Positions 6,129 through 11,683 of a DNA stretch of 20,466 nucleotides are shown here, piece by piece (the first letter of the stretch is position 1; the number at the start of each line of letters is the position of its first letter). Source of the stretch: Lentisphaeria bacterium (lineage in GTDB: Bacteria > Verrucomicrobiota > Lentisphaeria > Oligosphaerales > Oligosphaeraceae); contig JAEEXV010000316.1 of NCBI GenBank assembly GCA_016287975.1, forward strand, positions 1-20,466, written 5' to 3'. The notes beneath the pieces were generated by a model. The model made no database searches. It saw nothing but the letters and a program-made list of their open reading frames with translations, and was not told the origin of the DNA. The position numbers and the translations under genes were made by a program.

Positions 6129-6171
6129 GTTGTTCTCCTTTGGTTTGGGGGTTGGATCGGGAAACGAAAAA

Positions 6172-6201
6172 GGCCGCCCTGGACTTGTGCCCAGAGCGGC
6201 C
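6172..6201 (-). terminator. Intercistronic hairpin after the PD-(D/E)XK nuclease gene
   Basis: GGCCGCCCTGG 6172-6182 pairs with CCAGAGCGGCC 6191-6201 (10 of 11) around an 8-nt loop. On the minus strand TTTTTCGTTT follows, a good intrinsic terminator. The DUF932 gene starts 43 bp further on. Confidence 0.75.
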
Positions 6202-6236
6202 GTGGGATTGCAGATGCGGGGTTGCAGGATTCGGGG

Positions 6237-7100
6237 TCAGGCGGCGTCCTTGCGGATTGCGTCGGCGGACGGGCAGTGCCAGGTGGAGCAGCGCCCCGCG
6301 TAGGGGCAGTCGGCGCAGGAGAACGAGGTCTCGGCCGGCAGGAAGACGCCCGCCCGGATGCCCTTGTCCGCCTCCGCCAGCAGTTTCTCCATCCGCCTGT
6401 AGTGGTCCTCGTGGCGCACGGTGTAGAAGTGCCTGACCACGGGGGTCTTCGCCTTCGTCACCACGTCGAAGCGGAAGGACGGGCGGCTCCCGTGGACTTT
6501 CTCGAAGGCGTACGAGAAGACGGTCGCCTGGAGGTCCCTGACGGGGCGGTCCTCGCTCCACATCCTTGCTGCTGTCTTGAAGTCCACGATGGTGTCGGGC
6601 TTCCTGTCGGCTTCGCCGTCGAACGGCGTCTGCTCGGAGACCACCATGTCCAGTTCGCCGATGAGCGGTTTCGACAATCCCGGCACCTCGACCTTGAACG
6701 GCTCGGCCACGGAGACGATGTTCCAGTAGTCGATCCACTCCCGGTTGACGGTCTCGAACATGCGCCTCGCGGTCGCAATCTGGTCGTCAATGTCCTCCTC
6801 GCGCTTGAAGACGACGTTGGCGGCGTCCTTGCACTCGGCCTGGAAGTAGGTGGCGAAGGCATCGGCCATCTGCTCGGCGGTCAGGAGTTTGCCGGTCCTG
6901 GCGGCCTGCGCCTGCTCGGAGAGGGCGCTGTGGAACGCGGAGCCGAAGGGGAGCGCGACGGGGGTGCGCTCCGCCTCGGCCTTCTCGATGTACCTGTAGT
7001 AGTAGAGCAGCTGGCAGGTGTTGACGTAGGCGTTGAGCGCGCTGTAGGAGTAGTGGGGCTGCTCCTTCAGTTGCGCGAGCGTGGGTTTCTTCTCTTCCAT
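6237..7100 (-). CDS. RecB/Cas4-like PD-(D/E)XK nuclease with Cys cluster
   Basis: The protein has 287 residues with the full layout of the RecB/AddB/Cas4 nuclease group. The N-terminal ALNAYVNTCQLLYYYRY carries C29. GSAFHSAL contains H57, IGELDMVV holds D151, IVDFKTA gives D173-x-K175, and LQATVFSYAF gives Q191 and the tyrosine. The C-terminal CADCPYAGRCSTWHC supplies C262, C265, C271 and C276. C29 plus three of the C-terminal cysteines match the usual 4Fe-4S ligands. It should be a metal-dependent DNA exo- or endonuclease acting in recombination or end processing of the element. GGGAGAC lies about 7 nt before the ATG. It follows the Pro/Gln-rich protein and a hairpin at 7126-7148. Confidence 0.85.
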   Translation of the reverse strand: MEEKKPTLAQLKEQPHYSYSALNAYVNTCQLLYYYRYIEKAEAERTPVALPFGSAFHSALSEQAQAARTGKLLTAEQMADAFATYFQAECKDAANVVFKREEDIDDQIATARRMFETVNREWIDYWNIVSVAEPFKVEVPGLSKPLIGELDMVVSEQTPFDGEADRKPDTIVDFKTAARMWSEDRPVRDLQATVFSYAFEKVHGSRPSFRFDVVTKAKTPVVRHFYTVRHEDHYRRMEKLLAEADKGIRAGVFLPAETSFSCADCPYAGRCSTWHCPSADAIRKDAA

Positions 7101-7125
7101 GGTGTTGTCTCCCTGGGTTGTGCCC

Positions 7126-7148
7126 GGCTGGACAGGACGTGTCCAGCC
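7126..7148 (-). repeat. Intercistronic hairpin before the nuclease gene
   Basis: GGCTGGACA 7126-7134 pairs perfectly with TGTCCAGCC 7140-7148 around 5 nt. No T-run follows on the minus strand, so it is less likely to terminate and more likely to shape or stabilise the mRNA. The core TGGACA...TGTCCA is the same inverted hexamer found in the promoter at 11400-11412. Confidence 0.6.
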
Positions 7149-7164
7149 AGGCGGTTGCGGACGG

Positions 7165-7734
7165 CTATGCGGCGGCGCCAGTGAGTTCCTGGATCAGCTG
7201 GCTGCACACGCGGGACGGGATCGCCTCGATGCTGGGGATCTGGCAGCGCTGGAGGATCTGCTGCACCGTCAGCCCCGCCCGCTTCGCCAGTTTCAGCAGG
7301 TAGTTGACCTGCTTCTCGGTCGCGGGCGCGCCGGAAACGCGGTACTGCCGGTTCTGGGGCTGCGCGTTCTGGCTCTGCGGATACTGCGGGTACTGCTGCT
7401 GCGGAGGAGGTGGGTTCTGGGCGTAGCCCGCCTGGGGCGCGGCGTAGGCCTGCTGCGCTGGCTGCTGCGGCTGCGCCTGCGGCGCGGATGGCAGTTGCTG
7501 GACGGGCGGCTGCGGCATGGCGGTCGGCTGGATCTGCGCGGTCTGGGCGGAACTGTGAAGTTCCGCCTCGACGGCGGTGCGGACGAAGTCGAAGACGCCG
7601 TGGACCTTCTCGTTCAGCTGCTCGGGGGTGAGGCCGTCGGGCAGTTCGACCTCGATGGTGCAGTGGTAGGACTGGCTGGAGTACTCGGTCTCGGCGGGGA
7701 CCTTCTTGGAGTAGGATGCGTTGAGTTTGAGCAT
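7165..7734 (-). CDS. Pro/Gln-rich linker protein with two small domains
   Basis: The 189-residue protein has three parts. Residues 1-60 form a compact alpha/beta domain (SYHCTIEVELPDGLTPEQL). Residues 61-132 are a Pro/Gln/Ala-rich disordered linker with QYPQYPQ-type repeats. Residues 138-186 form a helical domain (TEKQVNYLLKLAKRAGLT...SQLIQEL) of a kind often attached to phage and plasmid DNA-binding proteins. The layout, folded head, low-complexity linker and small tail, recalls single-strand-binding proteins. The head does not show a clear OB fold, so that name is not used. AAAGGAG lies 9 nt before the ATG. It lies just upstream of the nuclease gene and may hand DNA to it; this is inference. 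Confidence 0.65.
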   Translation of the reverse strand: MLKLNASYSKKVPAETEYSSQSYHCTIEVELPDGLTPEQLNEKVHGVFDFVRTAVEAELHSSAQTAQIQPTAMPQPPVQQLPSAPQAQPQQPAQQAYAAPQAGYAQNPPPPQQQYPQYPQSQNAQPQNRQYRVSGAPATEKQVNYLLKLAKRAGLTVQQILQRCQIPSIEAIPSRVCSQLIQELTGAAA

Positions 7735-7764
7735 GGGTGGATTCTCCTTTGTTGACTGGGTGGA

Positions 7765-7971
7765 TTAGACGGGCTGGAAGTCGATCAGCGTCTCGCCCGA
7801 GGCGCTTCGCACGGCGATTCTCGCCTCCTGGCTTTCGCCTGGCTCGTCGAAGTCGCCCTCCTCGTAGCGGGAGCGGGCGGCTTCAAGCGCCTCCTGCGGA
7901 CTGTCGGCATGGACGCAGGCTTCGTGCACGACGACCTCCTCGATGGTGATTTCGTATTCGTTCATGGTCAT
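7765..7971 (-). CDS. DpnD/PcfM-like small protein
   Basis: The protein has 68 residues, starting MTMNEYEITIEEVVVHEACV, and a SPQEALEAARSRYEEGDF motif. That is the pattern of the DpnD/PcfM-like C-terminal domain: a beta hairpin followed by an xEALExxxxxYxxGE helix. Members occur on conjugative elements and beside the DpnII system, and their function is unknown. Two in-frame ATG codons (7971 and 7965) are possible and neither has a clear ribosome binding site. A longer frame to 8040 would run through a hairpin and is rejected. Poor initiation and the hairpin just upstream suggest low or coupled translation. Confidence 0.65.
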   Translation of the reverse strand: MTMNEYEITIEEVVVHEACVHADSPQEALEAARSRYEEGDFDEPGESQEARIAVRSASGETLIDFQPV

Positions 7972-7993
7972 TGTTGCGGTCGGAAAACGGAGA

Positions 7994-8024
7994 AGCCCCG
8001 CGCGGCCTTGCGGCCGACGGGGCT
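7994..8024 (-). terminator. Intercistronic hairpin after the clamp gene
   Basis: AGCCCCG 7994-8000 pairs with CGGGGCT 8018-8024, and inner GC-rich bases (GCGGCC/GGCCG) extend the stem. On the minus strand TCTCCGTTTTCC follows, a weak T-rich tail. The next start codon is only about 25 bp away. Confidence 0.55.
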
Positions 8025-8052
8025 GTCCGTTGCTTTCCAATTGGTCAGTTGC

Positions 8053-8307
8053 CTACACCGCCATCCGGATGCGCTCCAGCTTGCGGTTGGCCTCGGCGTA
8101 CTGGCGCTCCTTCTGGCGCTGCTCCAGCAGGGCCGCCTTGATCTTGCGGCCCGCCTCCAGCAGGCGGGATTCGAGACTGGACAGCTGCTCGCGCATGGAG
8201 GCGAGGCTGGCCAGGGTCTCGTCGAGCGGGTTGGACGCGACAATCGCCTGGGGCACGTTGGCGGGATTCGCGGGGATGAAGGGGGACGGACTGGTGGACT
8301 GGGGCAT
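8053..8307 (-). CDS. Possible internally started coiled-coil protein, 84 aa
   Basis: Inside the clamp frame, AAGGAG followed by 9 nt precedes ATG 8307-8305 (MPQSTSPSPFIPANPA). The arrangement copies the ribosome binding sites of the neighbouring genes. Translation from here gives the clamp's 84 C-terminal residues alone: a Pro-rich start followed by a coiled coil. Either two once-separate genes have fused in frame, or the gene makes both a long and a short product. There is no stop codon between the clamp body and this start. Confidence 0.5.
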   Translation of the reverse strand: MPQSTSPSPFIPANPANVPQAIVASNPLDETLASLASMREQLSSLESRLLEAGRKIKAALLEQRQKERQYAEANRKLERIRMAV

Positions 8308-9531
8308 GGTGCTTTTCTCCTTGGGTTGGGTGTTTTTGGGGACTGCCTGGCTCCTGGGTGCCTGGCTCGGGACGCCGGACGGCGCAGTGTCGGCGGCGGC
8401 GGGTTTGGGATTCACTTGCGGGACTGGGGGGACAACGGGGGCTCCGGCCTTCAGCGGTGTGCAAGACGGCTCGGCGTACGGCATGAACAGGTACATGCCC
8501 GTGCCGTTGGACGAGACGATCGGGGAAGGCGACTTGGACGAGAGCGCCATCGTCAGGAAGCCCATCTTCAGGAACTGCCTGAGATAGCAGGGGTTGATGT
8601 GGATACGGCAGGGCAGGCCCGCCCCCTCGCAGGAGGCGGCGAATGCCTCCCGTCTGGACTCCCCGCCGTCGATCTCGACCACGTCGGGGCGGACGGCCAG
8701 TTCCACGCAGTTGCAGCCCTGGATCCTGCCGAGGTAGACGAGCAGTTCCAGCGCGCTTTCGCGGGTCAGCGTGGCCTTCGCGTCGCACTGCCCCTCGGCG
8801 GGGATGATCCGCCTGTAGTCGGGGTAGCGCGCGTCTATCGCCCTGGCGGCGTAGCGGAAGCCCTCGCCCTGGATGGCGTACATCCACTCTTCCGTGGCGT
8901 TGCGCCAGTGGGACAGCGAGGTCCAGCGGAGGCCCTTCAGCGCGGCGTGGCACTTCGATGCGGGCAGGGTGACGTCCTCCTTCAACTGGAGCGGCAGCGG
9001 CAGGTGGAACAGCTGCTTCCCGTCCGTGCCCGCGATGCCGTCCTTCGAGACGTTGACGCCCGTGAGCGCGCCGCGCTTGTCGTCGTCGCTGGCGCAACTG
9101 GACGCCTGGAGCAGGAAGTTCGCGAAGCCGTTGGGGAGGATGGTCGAGTCGGCCTGCGCGGGGGCCTGGAACGGCGCGCCGTCAGACGGGGAGGCGGAGG
9201 GCAGCGCCGCGACCTGCCGTCCGTCCGAGCGGAGCAGGATGCCCAGCGCGTCGGTGGCGAGTTCGATCTGGTGCCCCGTGGCCTGGGGGAGCGCCTGGCG
9301 GAACAGTTCAAGCCCGAGGTGGAGAGAGCCGAACGCCTCGTCGCATTCGGCGTCGGGCAGGAGGAGCGACAGGTGGCGGTCGGGGAGAGTGCATTCCATC
9401 CAGAGGTCCTGCTTGCCTGCGCGGAAGGTCAGGACGGGCTGGAGGTCGGAGGCGTGCCTGGGGCAGGACACTGCTTTCGCAAGCAGGGACAGCGCAGCCT
9501 CGGCGGTGGATTTGAGGACGGTGATTCTCAT
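8053..9531 (-). CDS. Beta-sliding-clamp homologue with coiled-coil extension
   Basis: The protein has 492 residues. Residues 1-352 follow the DnaN plan: a MRITVLKS start, GVNVSKDGIAGTDGKQLF at 158-175 (the TDG-x-RL-like segment), RYPDYRRIIP at 235-244 (the classic clamp motif), and a terminal strand MYLFMP at 346-351 where bacterial clamps end in a similar MPM. Residues 353-408 form a Pro/Ala-rich linker and 440-490 a coiled coil (SMREQLSSLESRLLEAGRKIKAALL), absent from normal clamps. As a clamp it would ring DNA and tether a polymerase or nuclease. The start at 9531 is chosen for GGAG 9 nt upstream; the frame continues to 9591 through a terminator and is rejected. An internal start at Met409 is annotated separately. 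It is probably a mobile-element copy rather than the housekeeping dnaN. Confidence 0.8.
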   Translation of the reverse strand: MRITVLKSTAEAALSLLAKAVSCPRHASDLQPVLTFRAGKQDLWMECTLPDRHLSLLLPDAECDEAFGSLHLGLELFRQALPQATGHQIELATDALGILLRSDGRQVAALPSASPSDGAPFQAPAQADSTILPNGFANFLLQASSCASDDDKRGALTGVNVSKDGIAGTDGKQLFHLPLPLQLKEDVTLPASKCHAALKGLRWTSLSHWRNATEEWMYAIQGEGFRYAARAIDARYPDYRRIIPAEGQCDAKATLTRESALELLVYLGRIQGCNCVELAVRPDVVEIDGGESRREAFAASCEGAGLPCRIHINPCYLRQFLKMGFLTMALSSKSPSPIVSSNGTGMYLFMPYAEPSCTPLKAGAPVVPPVPQVNPKPAAADTAPSGVPSQAPRSQAVPKNTQPKEKSTMPQSTSPSPFIPANPANVPQAIVASNPLDETLASLASMREQLSSLESRLLEAGRKIKAALLEQRQKERQYAEANRKLERIRMAV

Positions 9532-9574
9532 GCGTGGATTCTCCATGTCGGTTGTGGAGTTGGCGAACACAGAA

Positions 9575-9608
9575 AAGCCCGTCGTCACCACGGGGTGACG
9601 ACGGGCTT
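9575..9608 (-). terminator. Strong hairpin between integrase and clamp genes
   Basis: AAGCCCGTCGTCACC 9575-9589 pairs perfectly with GGTGACGACGGGCTT 9594-9608, 15 bp with a 4-nt loop. On the minus strand TTTTC follows. It ends the integrase message or attenuates read-through into the clamp gene, which starts 43 bp later. Confidence 0.75.
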
Positions 9609-9623
9609 GGATGTGGATTGAAC

Positions 9624-9648
9624 TATGGCCGACTATCTCTCGGCCATA
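9624..9648. repeat. Second hairpin downstream of the integrase gene
   Basis: TATGGCCGA 9624-9632 pairs perfectly with TCGGCCATA 9640-9648 around 7 nt. On the plus strand AAAAGTAAT follows; on the minus strand a T-run precedes the stem, so it is not a leftward terminator. It lies between the integrase stop and the hairpin at 9575-9608. Confidence 0.55.
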
Positions 9649-9682
9649 AAAGTAATATCTACGTGACGAACTTGGAACGACA

Positions 9683-11053
9683 CTATTCCTGCTGTTCTCC
9701 GTTGAGGATGTCCCTTAGTCGCAGAATATCCTCGCCAGGGGTTTTCAGTGCCTCAATAAACTCCAAGGCCTTTTTGATACGCTCGGATGGAGTGGAGTTC
9801 AGTTTGGTGTCGGACATGCTCATCACCGCCAGCATCTGGGCGTCATCGCCGACATGGGTGTAGTATGTTCCAATGATGCTCAGGTCGTCGCCGATGATAG
9901 ATTTTACCACGGCCGCAGGAACGTTGTGCTCAAAGCAGAAGGACACGAATGTATGACGCAGGGAGTGGAAGCCATAGACGCTCATGCTTTTCTTCCGGCC
10001 CTCCACCTTCACGGCTGGCTCAAGTCCAATCCACCGAATGGGCCGCTGGACATCTATATCCACCAGGTTGTTTCCATCGTTCTTCCCTATCGCGTTGGTG
10101 TGGTTGTACCTCTTGGCCACATTGGGCGAGACGTACTGGTCAACCCGCCAGGCTTTCGCCTCGTTCAGGATTGCCTGCAACTCTGGCGCCATCGGAATGG
10201 AGACCCTTTTCCCCGTCTTGAACTGCATGACGTTGATTTTCCTGTGCTCCATGTCCACATCCTGCCATTGGAGCAGCACGCAGTCCTTCAGACGTTGGCC
10301 AGTGAACATCCCCAGATAGAAGATGACCCGTATCTCCGGCTTGTTCTTGACCTTGTGCTTGGGATCGTCATCCGCGAGCACTTCGCGCAGTTTGAGAATC
10401 TCCTGCCGGGAGAATGCACGCCGACGAACCAGCTTGTCTTGCTCCTCCCGCTCCTTTCTGCGCAGAGAATGGGCCCTGAACGGATTGTCACCATTGTAAT
10501 AGTCCTTCAGGCAGTCGAAAACCTTTCGCAACCGCATGATCTTGCGGTTGTGGGTGCTGACTCCAATGGGACACGACTTGAGATAGGCAGAGAACGCCTC
10601 GCAGATTTCAGGAGACAGATCCCGAACGTGGAAGATCGCGCTGTGTCTCGTGCCGTTGTTCTCAGTCGATGGCGTTGTGGCGAACCTGACGAACTCGTTA
10701 TATGTAGAATGATAGCCCTCGCGCTCGCTGATGGTAGCAGGGATCGCACGGTTCGGGTGGACAGAGTAGATGGGCCATACATCCTGGAGGAGCAGGTTTT
10801 CCGCCACCTTGGAAAACCCCTTGATGGCGTTCATCCTTTCCATCGCAACCTGCTTGCTTGGGGCCTCGAACTGCGCGTCGAGCGCTTCTGCCTGCGTGAT
10901 TGCCTCTTCTTTGTCTGAGGTCCCCAATGCGAAACTCTTGCGGAATCCCTTGGCGACCGTCAGCCGGTATTCGTAGTTCCCGTTGCGGATACGGAATCTT
11001 CCCTTCAATTTCTCTTCTCGCTTGTCCAATGCGTTCTTCCTTTGAGTTCTCAT
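9683..11053 (-). CDS. Tyrosine recombinase (integrase) of an element in tRNA-Ser
   Basis: The protein has 456 residues. An N-terminal arm/core-binding region is followed by the catalytic domain: R254 in GMFTGQR, K279 or K282 in QFKTGKR, H363-x-x-R366 in GFHSLRHTF, and Y398 in TYYTHV. The third histidine box, usually LGH, reads IGDD with D389, an unusual change. It should join the element ends at att sites by strand exchange. AGGA lies about 7 nt before the ATG. The gene starts 135 bp from the 3' end of tRNA-Ser(TGA) and is oriented away from it, the typical arrangement for a tRNA-targeted integrase. Its base composition is lower in GC than the clamp or transporter genes on either side. The hairpins at 9624-9648 and 9575-9608 lie downstream. 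Confidence 0.9.
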   Translation of the reverse strand: MRTQRKNALDKREEKLKGRFRIRNGNYEYRLTVAKGFRKSFALGTSDKEEAITQAEALDAQFEAPSKQVAMERMNAIKGFSKVAENLLLQDVWPIYSVHPNRAIPATISEREGYHSTYNEFVRFATTPSTENNGTRHSAIFHVRDLSPEICEAFSAYLKSCPIGVSTHNRKIMRLRKVFDCLKDYYNGDNPFRAHSLRRKEREEQDKLVRRRAFSRQEILKLREVLADDDPKHKVKNKPEIRVIFYLGMFTGQRLKDCVLLQWQDVDMEHRKINVMQFKTGKRVSIPMAPELQAILNEAKAWRVDQYVSPNVAKRYNHTNAIGKNDGNNLVDIDVQRPIRWIGLEPAVKVEGRKKSMSVYGFHSLRHTFVSFCFEHNVPAAVVKSIIGDDLSIIGTYYTHVGDDAQMLAVMSMSDTKLNSTPSERIKKALEFIEALKTPGEDILRLRDILNGEQQE

Positions 11054-11187
11054 GTGTTTCCTGTGCCTCCGGCTCTATGTGGCCATCTATGGCTCACCAA
11101 AGCATCCGGATTCACATTCGCGGGACATCCACGGGACAAAAGCCCGGTATAAAGCCTACTTTACGTATGGAAATGCGGAAATATTGG
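11054..11187. other. Integrase leader and likely attachment region
   Basis: This stretch separates the integrase start from the tRNA-Ser 3' end. It is AT-richer near the tRNA (11150-11187) and holds no supported gene. The att core would be expected at the tRNA 3' end, about 11188-11210. I found no second copy of that sequence elsewhere in the window, so the other element end lies outside it or has diverged. Confidence 0.45.
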
Positions 11188-11272
11188 CGGAAAGAGTGGG
11201 ATTCGAACCCACGGACGGTTGCCCGTCGGCGGTTTTCAAGACCGCTGCCTTAGACCACTCAGCCATCTTTCC
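11188..11272 (-). tRNA. tRNA-Ser (anticodon TGA)
   Basis: The minus strand folds as a class II tRNA of 85 nt. The acceptor stem is GGAAAGA (plus 11266-11272) with TCTTTCC. The D-arm reads TGGCTGAGTGGTC, the anticodon loop CTTGAAA has TGA, the variable arm is long (CGACGGGCAACCGTCC), and the T-arm contains GGGTTCGAATCCC. CCA is not encoded: the bases after the discriminator G read CCAA only after a mismatch. Its 3' end faces the integrase gene, so it is the likely integration target. Confidence 0.93.
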
Positions 11273-11283
11273 GGGCGGTTGCC

Positions 11284-11313
11284 TTAATATGCCATGTCCA
11301 GGAGGATTTGCAA
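11284..11313 (-). promoter_or_regulatory. Candidate tRNA-Ser promoter
   Basis: On the minus strand TTGCAA (plus 11308-11313) and TATTAA (plus 11284-11289) are 18 bp apart and end about 12 bp before the tRNA 5' end. Both hexamers are close to the sigma-70 consensus. Confidence 0.5.
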
Positions 11314-11321
11314 TGGCGGCG

Positions 11322-11341
11322 GCGGCGAAAAAAAACGCCGC
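11322..11341. repeat. GCGGCG-A8-CGCCGC hairpin
   Basis: GCGGCG 11322-11327 and CGCCGC 11336-11341 flank a run of eight A. It lies in the gap between the divergent tRNA-Ser and the secretion operon. It may be a simple-sequence accident in GC-repeat DNA or a boundary structure. Confidence 0.4.
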
Positions 11342-11390
11342 GGCGGCGGTGGATGCGCGATTACGGATTATTGTACGCTTTCAGGCTTTT

Positions 11391-11419
11391 TTGACCGACT
11401 GGACACTGTCCACCATACT
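11391..11419 (+). promoter_or_regulatory. Operon promoter with palindromic operator
   Basis: TTGACC 11391-11396 and CATACT 11414-11419 are exactly 17 bp apart. The spacer contains the perfect inverted repeat TGGACA-C-TGTCCA (11400-11412), placed where a repressor would block polymerase. The expected transcript start, about 11426, leaves only some 6 nt before the ATG at 11432, and no ribosome binding site is visible. The first gene may therefore be translated from a nearly leaderless mRNA. Confidence 0.5.
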
Positions 11420-11431
11420 TTAGAGACCATC

Positions 11432-11674
11432 ATGAGCGACAAGAAAGAGATTTTCGCGGACGGCTTCGGCAAGATCCACTTTGCGGGCGGCATGGTCCGC
11501 TTCGACCTGGTGACGTTGCAGCCTGTCGAGGAAGGCAAGGCCCCTGTCGCGGAAACCAACCTCCGCCTCATCATGCCGCCGCAGGGCTTCCTGCAGGCCT
11601 TCAACTCGATGCAGCAACTCATCGACAAACTCGTCGAGGCGGGCGTCGTGAAGAAGAACGAAAGCGCGCAGTAG
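11432..11674 (+). CDS. Small protein heading the secretion operon, 80 aa
   Basis: The sequence MSDKKEIFADGFGKIHFAGGMVRFD begins a compact two-part protein. Beta strands (GKIHFAGGMVRFDLVTLQP, NLRLIMPP) are followed by a helix (GFLQAFNSMQQLIDKLVEAG). The layout, strands with a central msP-like NLRLIMPP step and a final helix, recalls DUF3467-type small proteins. That likeness is tentative. It lies 9 bp before the ABC exporter, so it is probably part of the same export unit, perhaps as a chaperone or regulator. It has no signal peptide or membrane segment. The start is fixed by the promoter position and the frame, not by a ribosome binding site. Confidence 0.65.
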   Translation: MSDKKEIFADGFGKIHFAGGMVRFDLVTLQPVEEGKAPVAETNLRLIMPPQGFLQAFNSMQQLIDKLVEAGVVKKNESAQ

Positions 11675-11683
11675 CCCGTTGCC

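Noticed and set aside
5301..7184. Long plus-strand open frame of 627 codons
   Set aside because: It lies opposite three well-supported leftward genes, is Val/Gly/Arg-rich with no motif, and has no ribosome binding site. It is a shadow of high-GC coding DNA.
7909..9621. Long plus-strand open frame of 570 codons
   Set aside because: It mirrors the clamp gene on the other strand, contains the terminator hairpin and shows no recognisable domain.
11052..11423. Plus-strand frame with GFEPTDGCPSAVFKTAALDH
   Set aside because: This is the well-known false protein produced by translating the antisense of tRNA-Ser.
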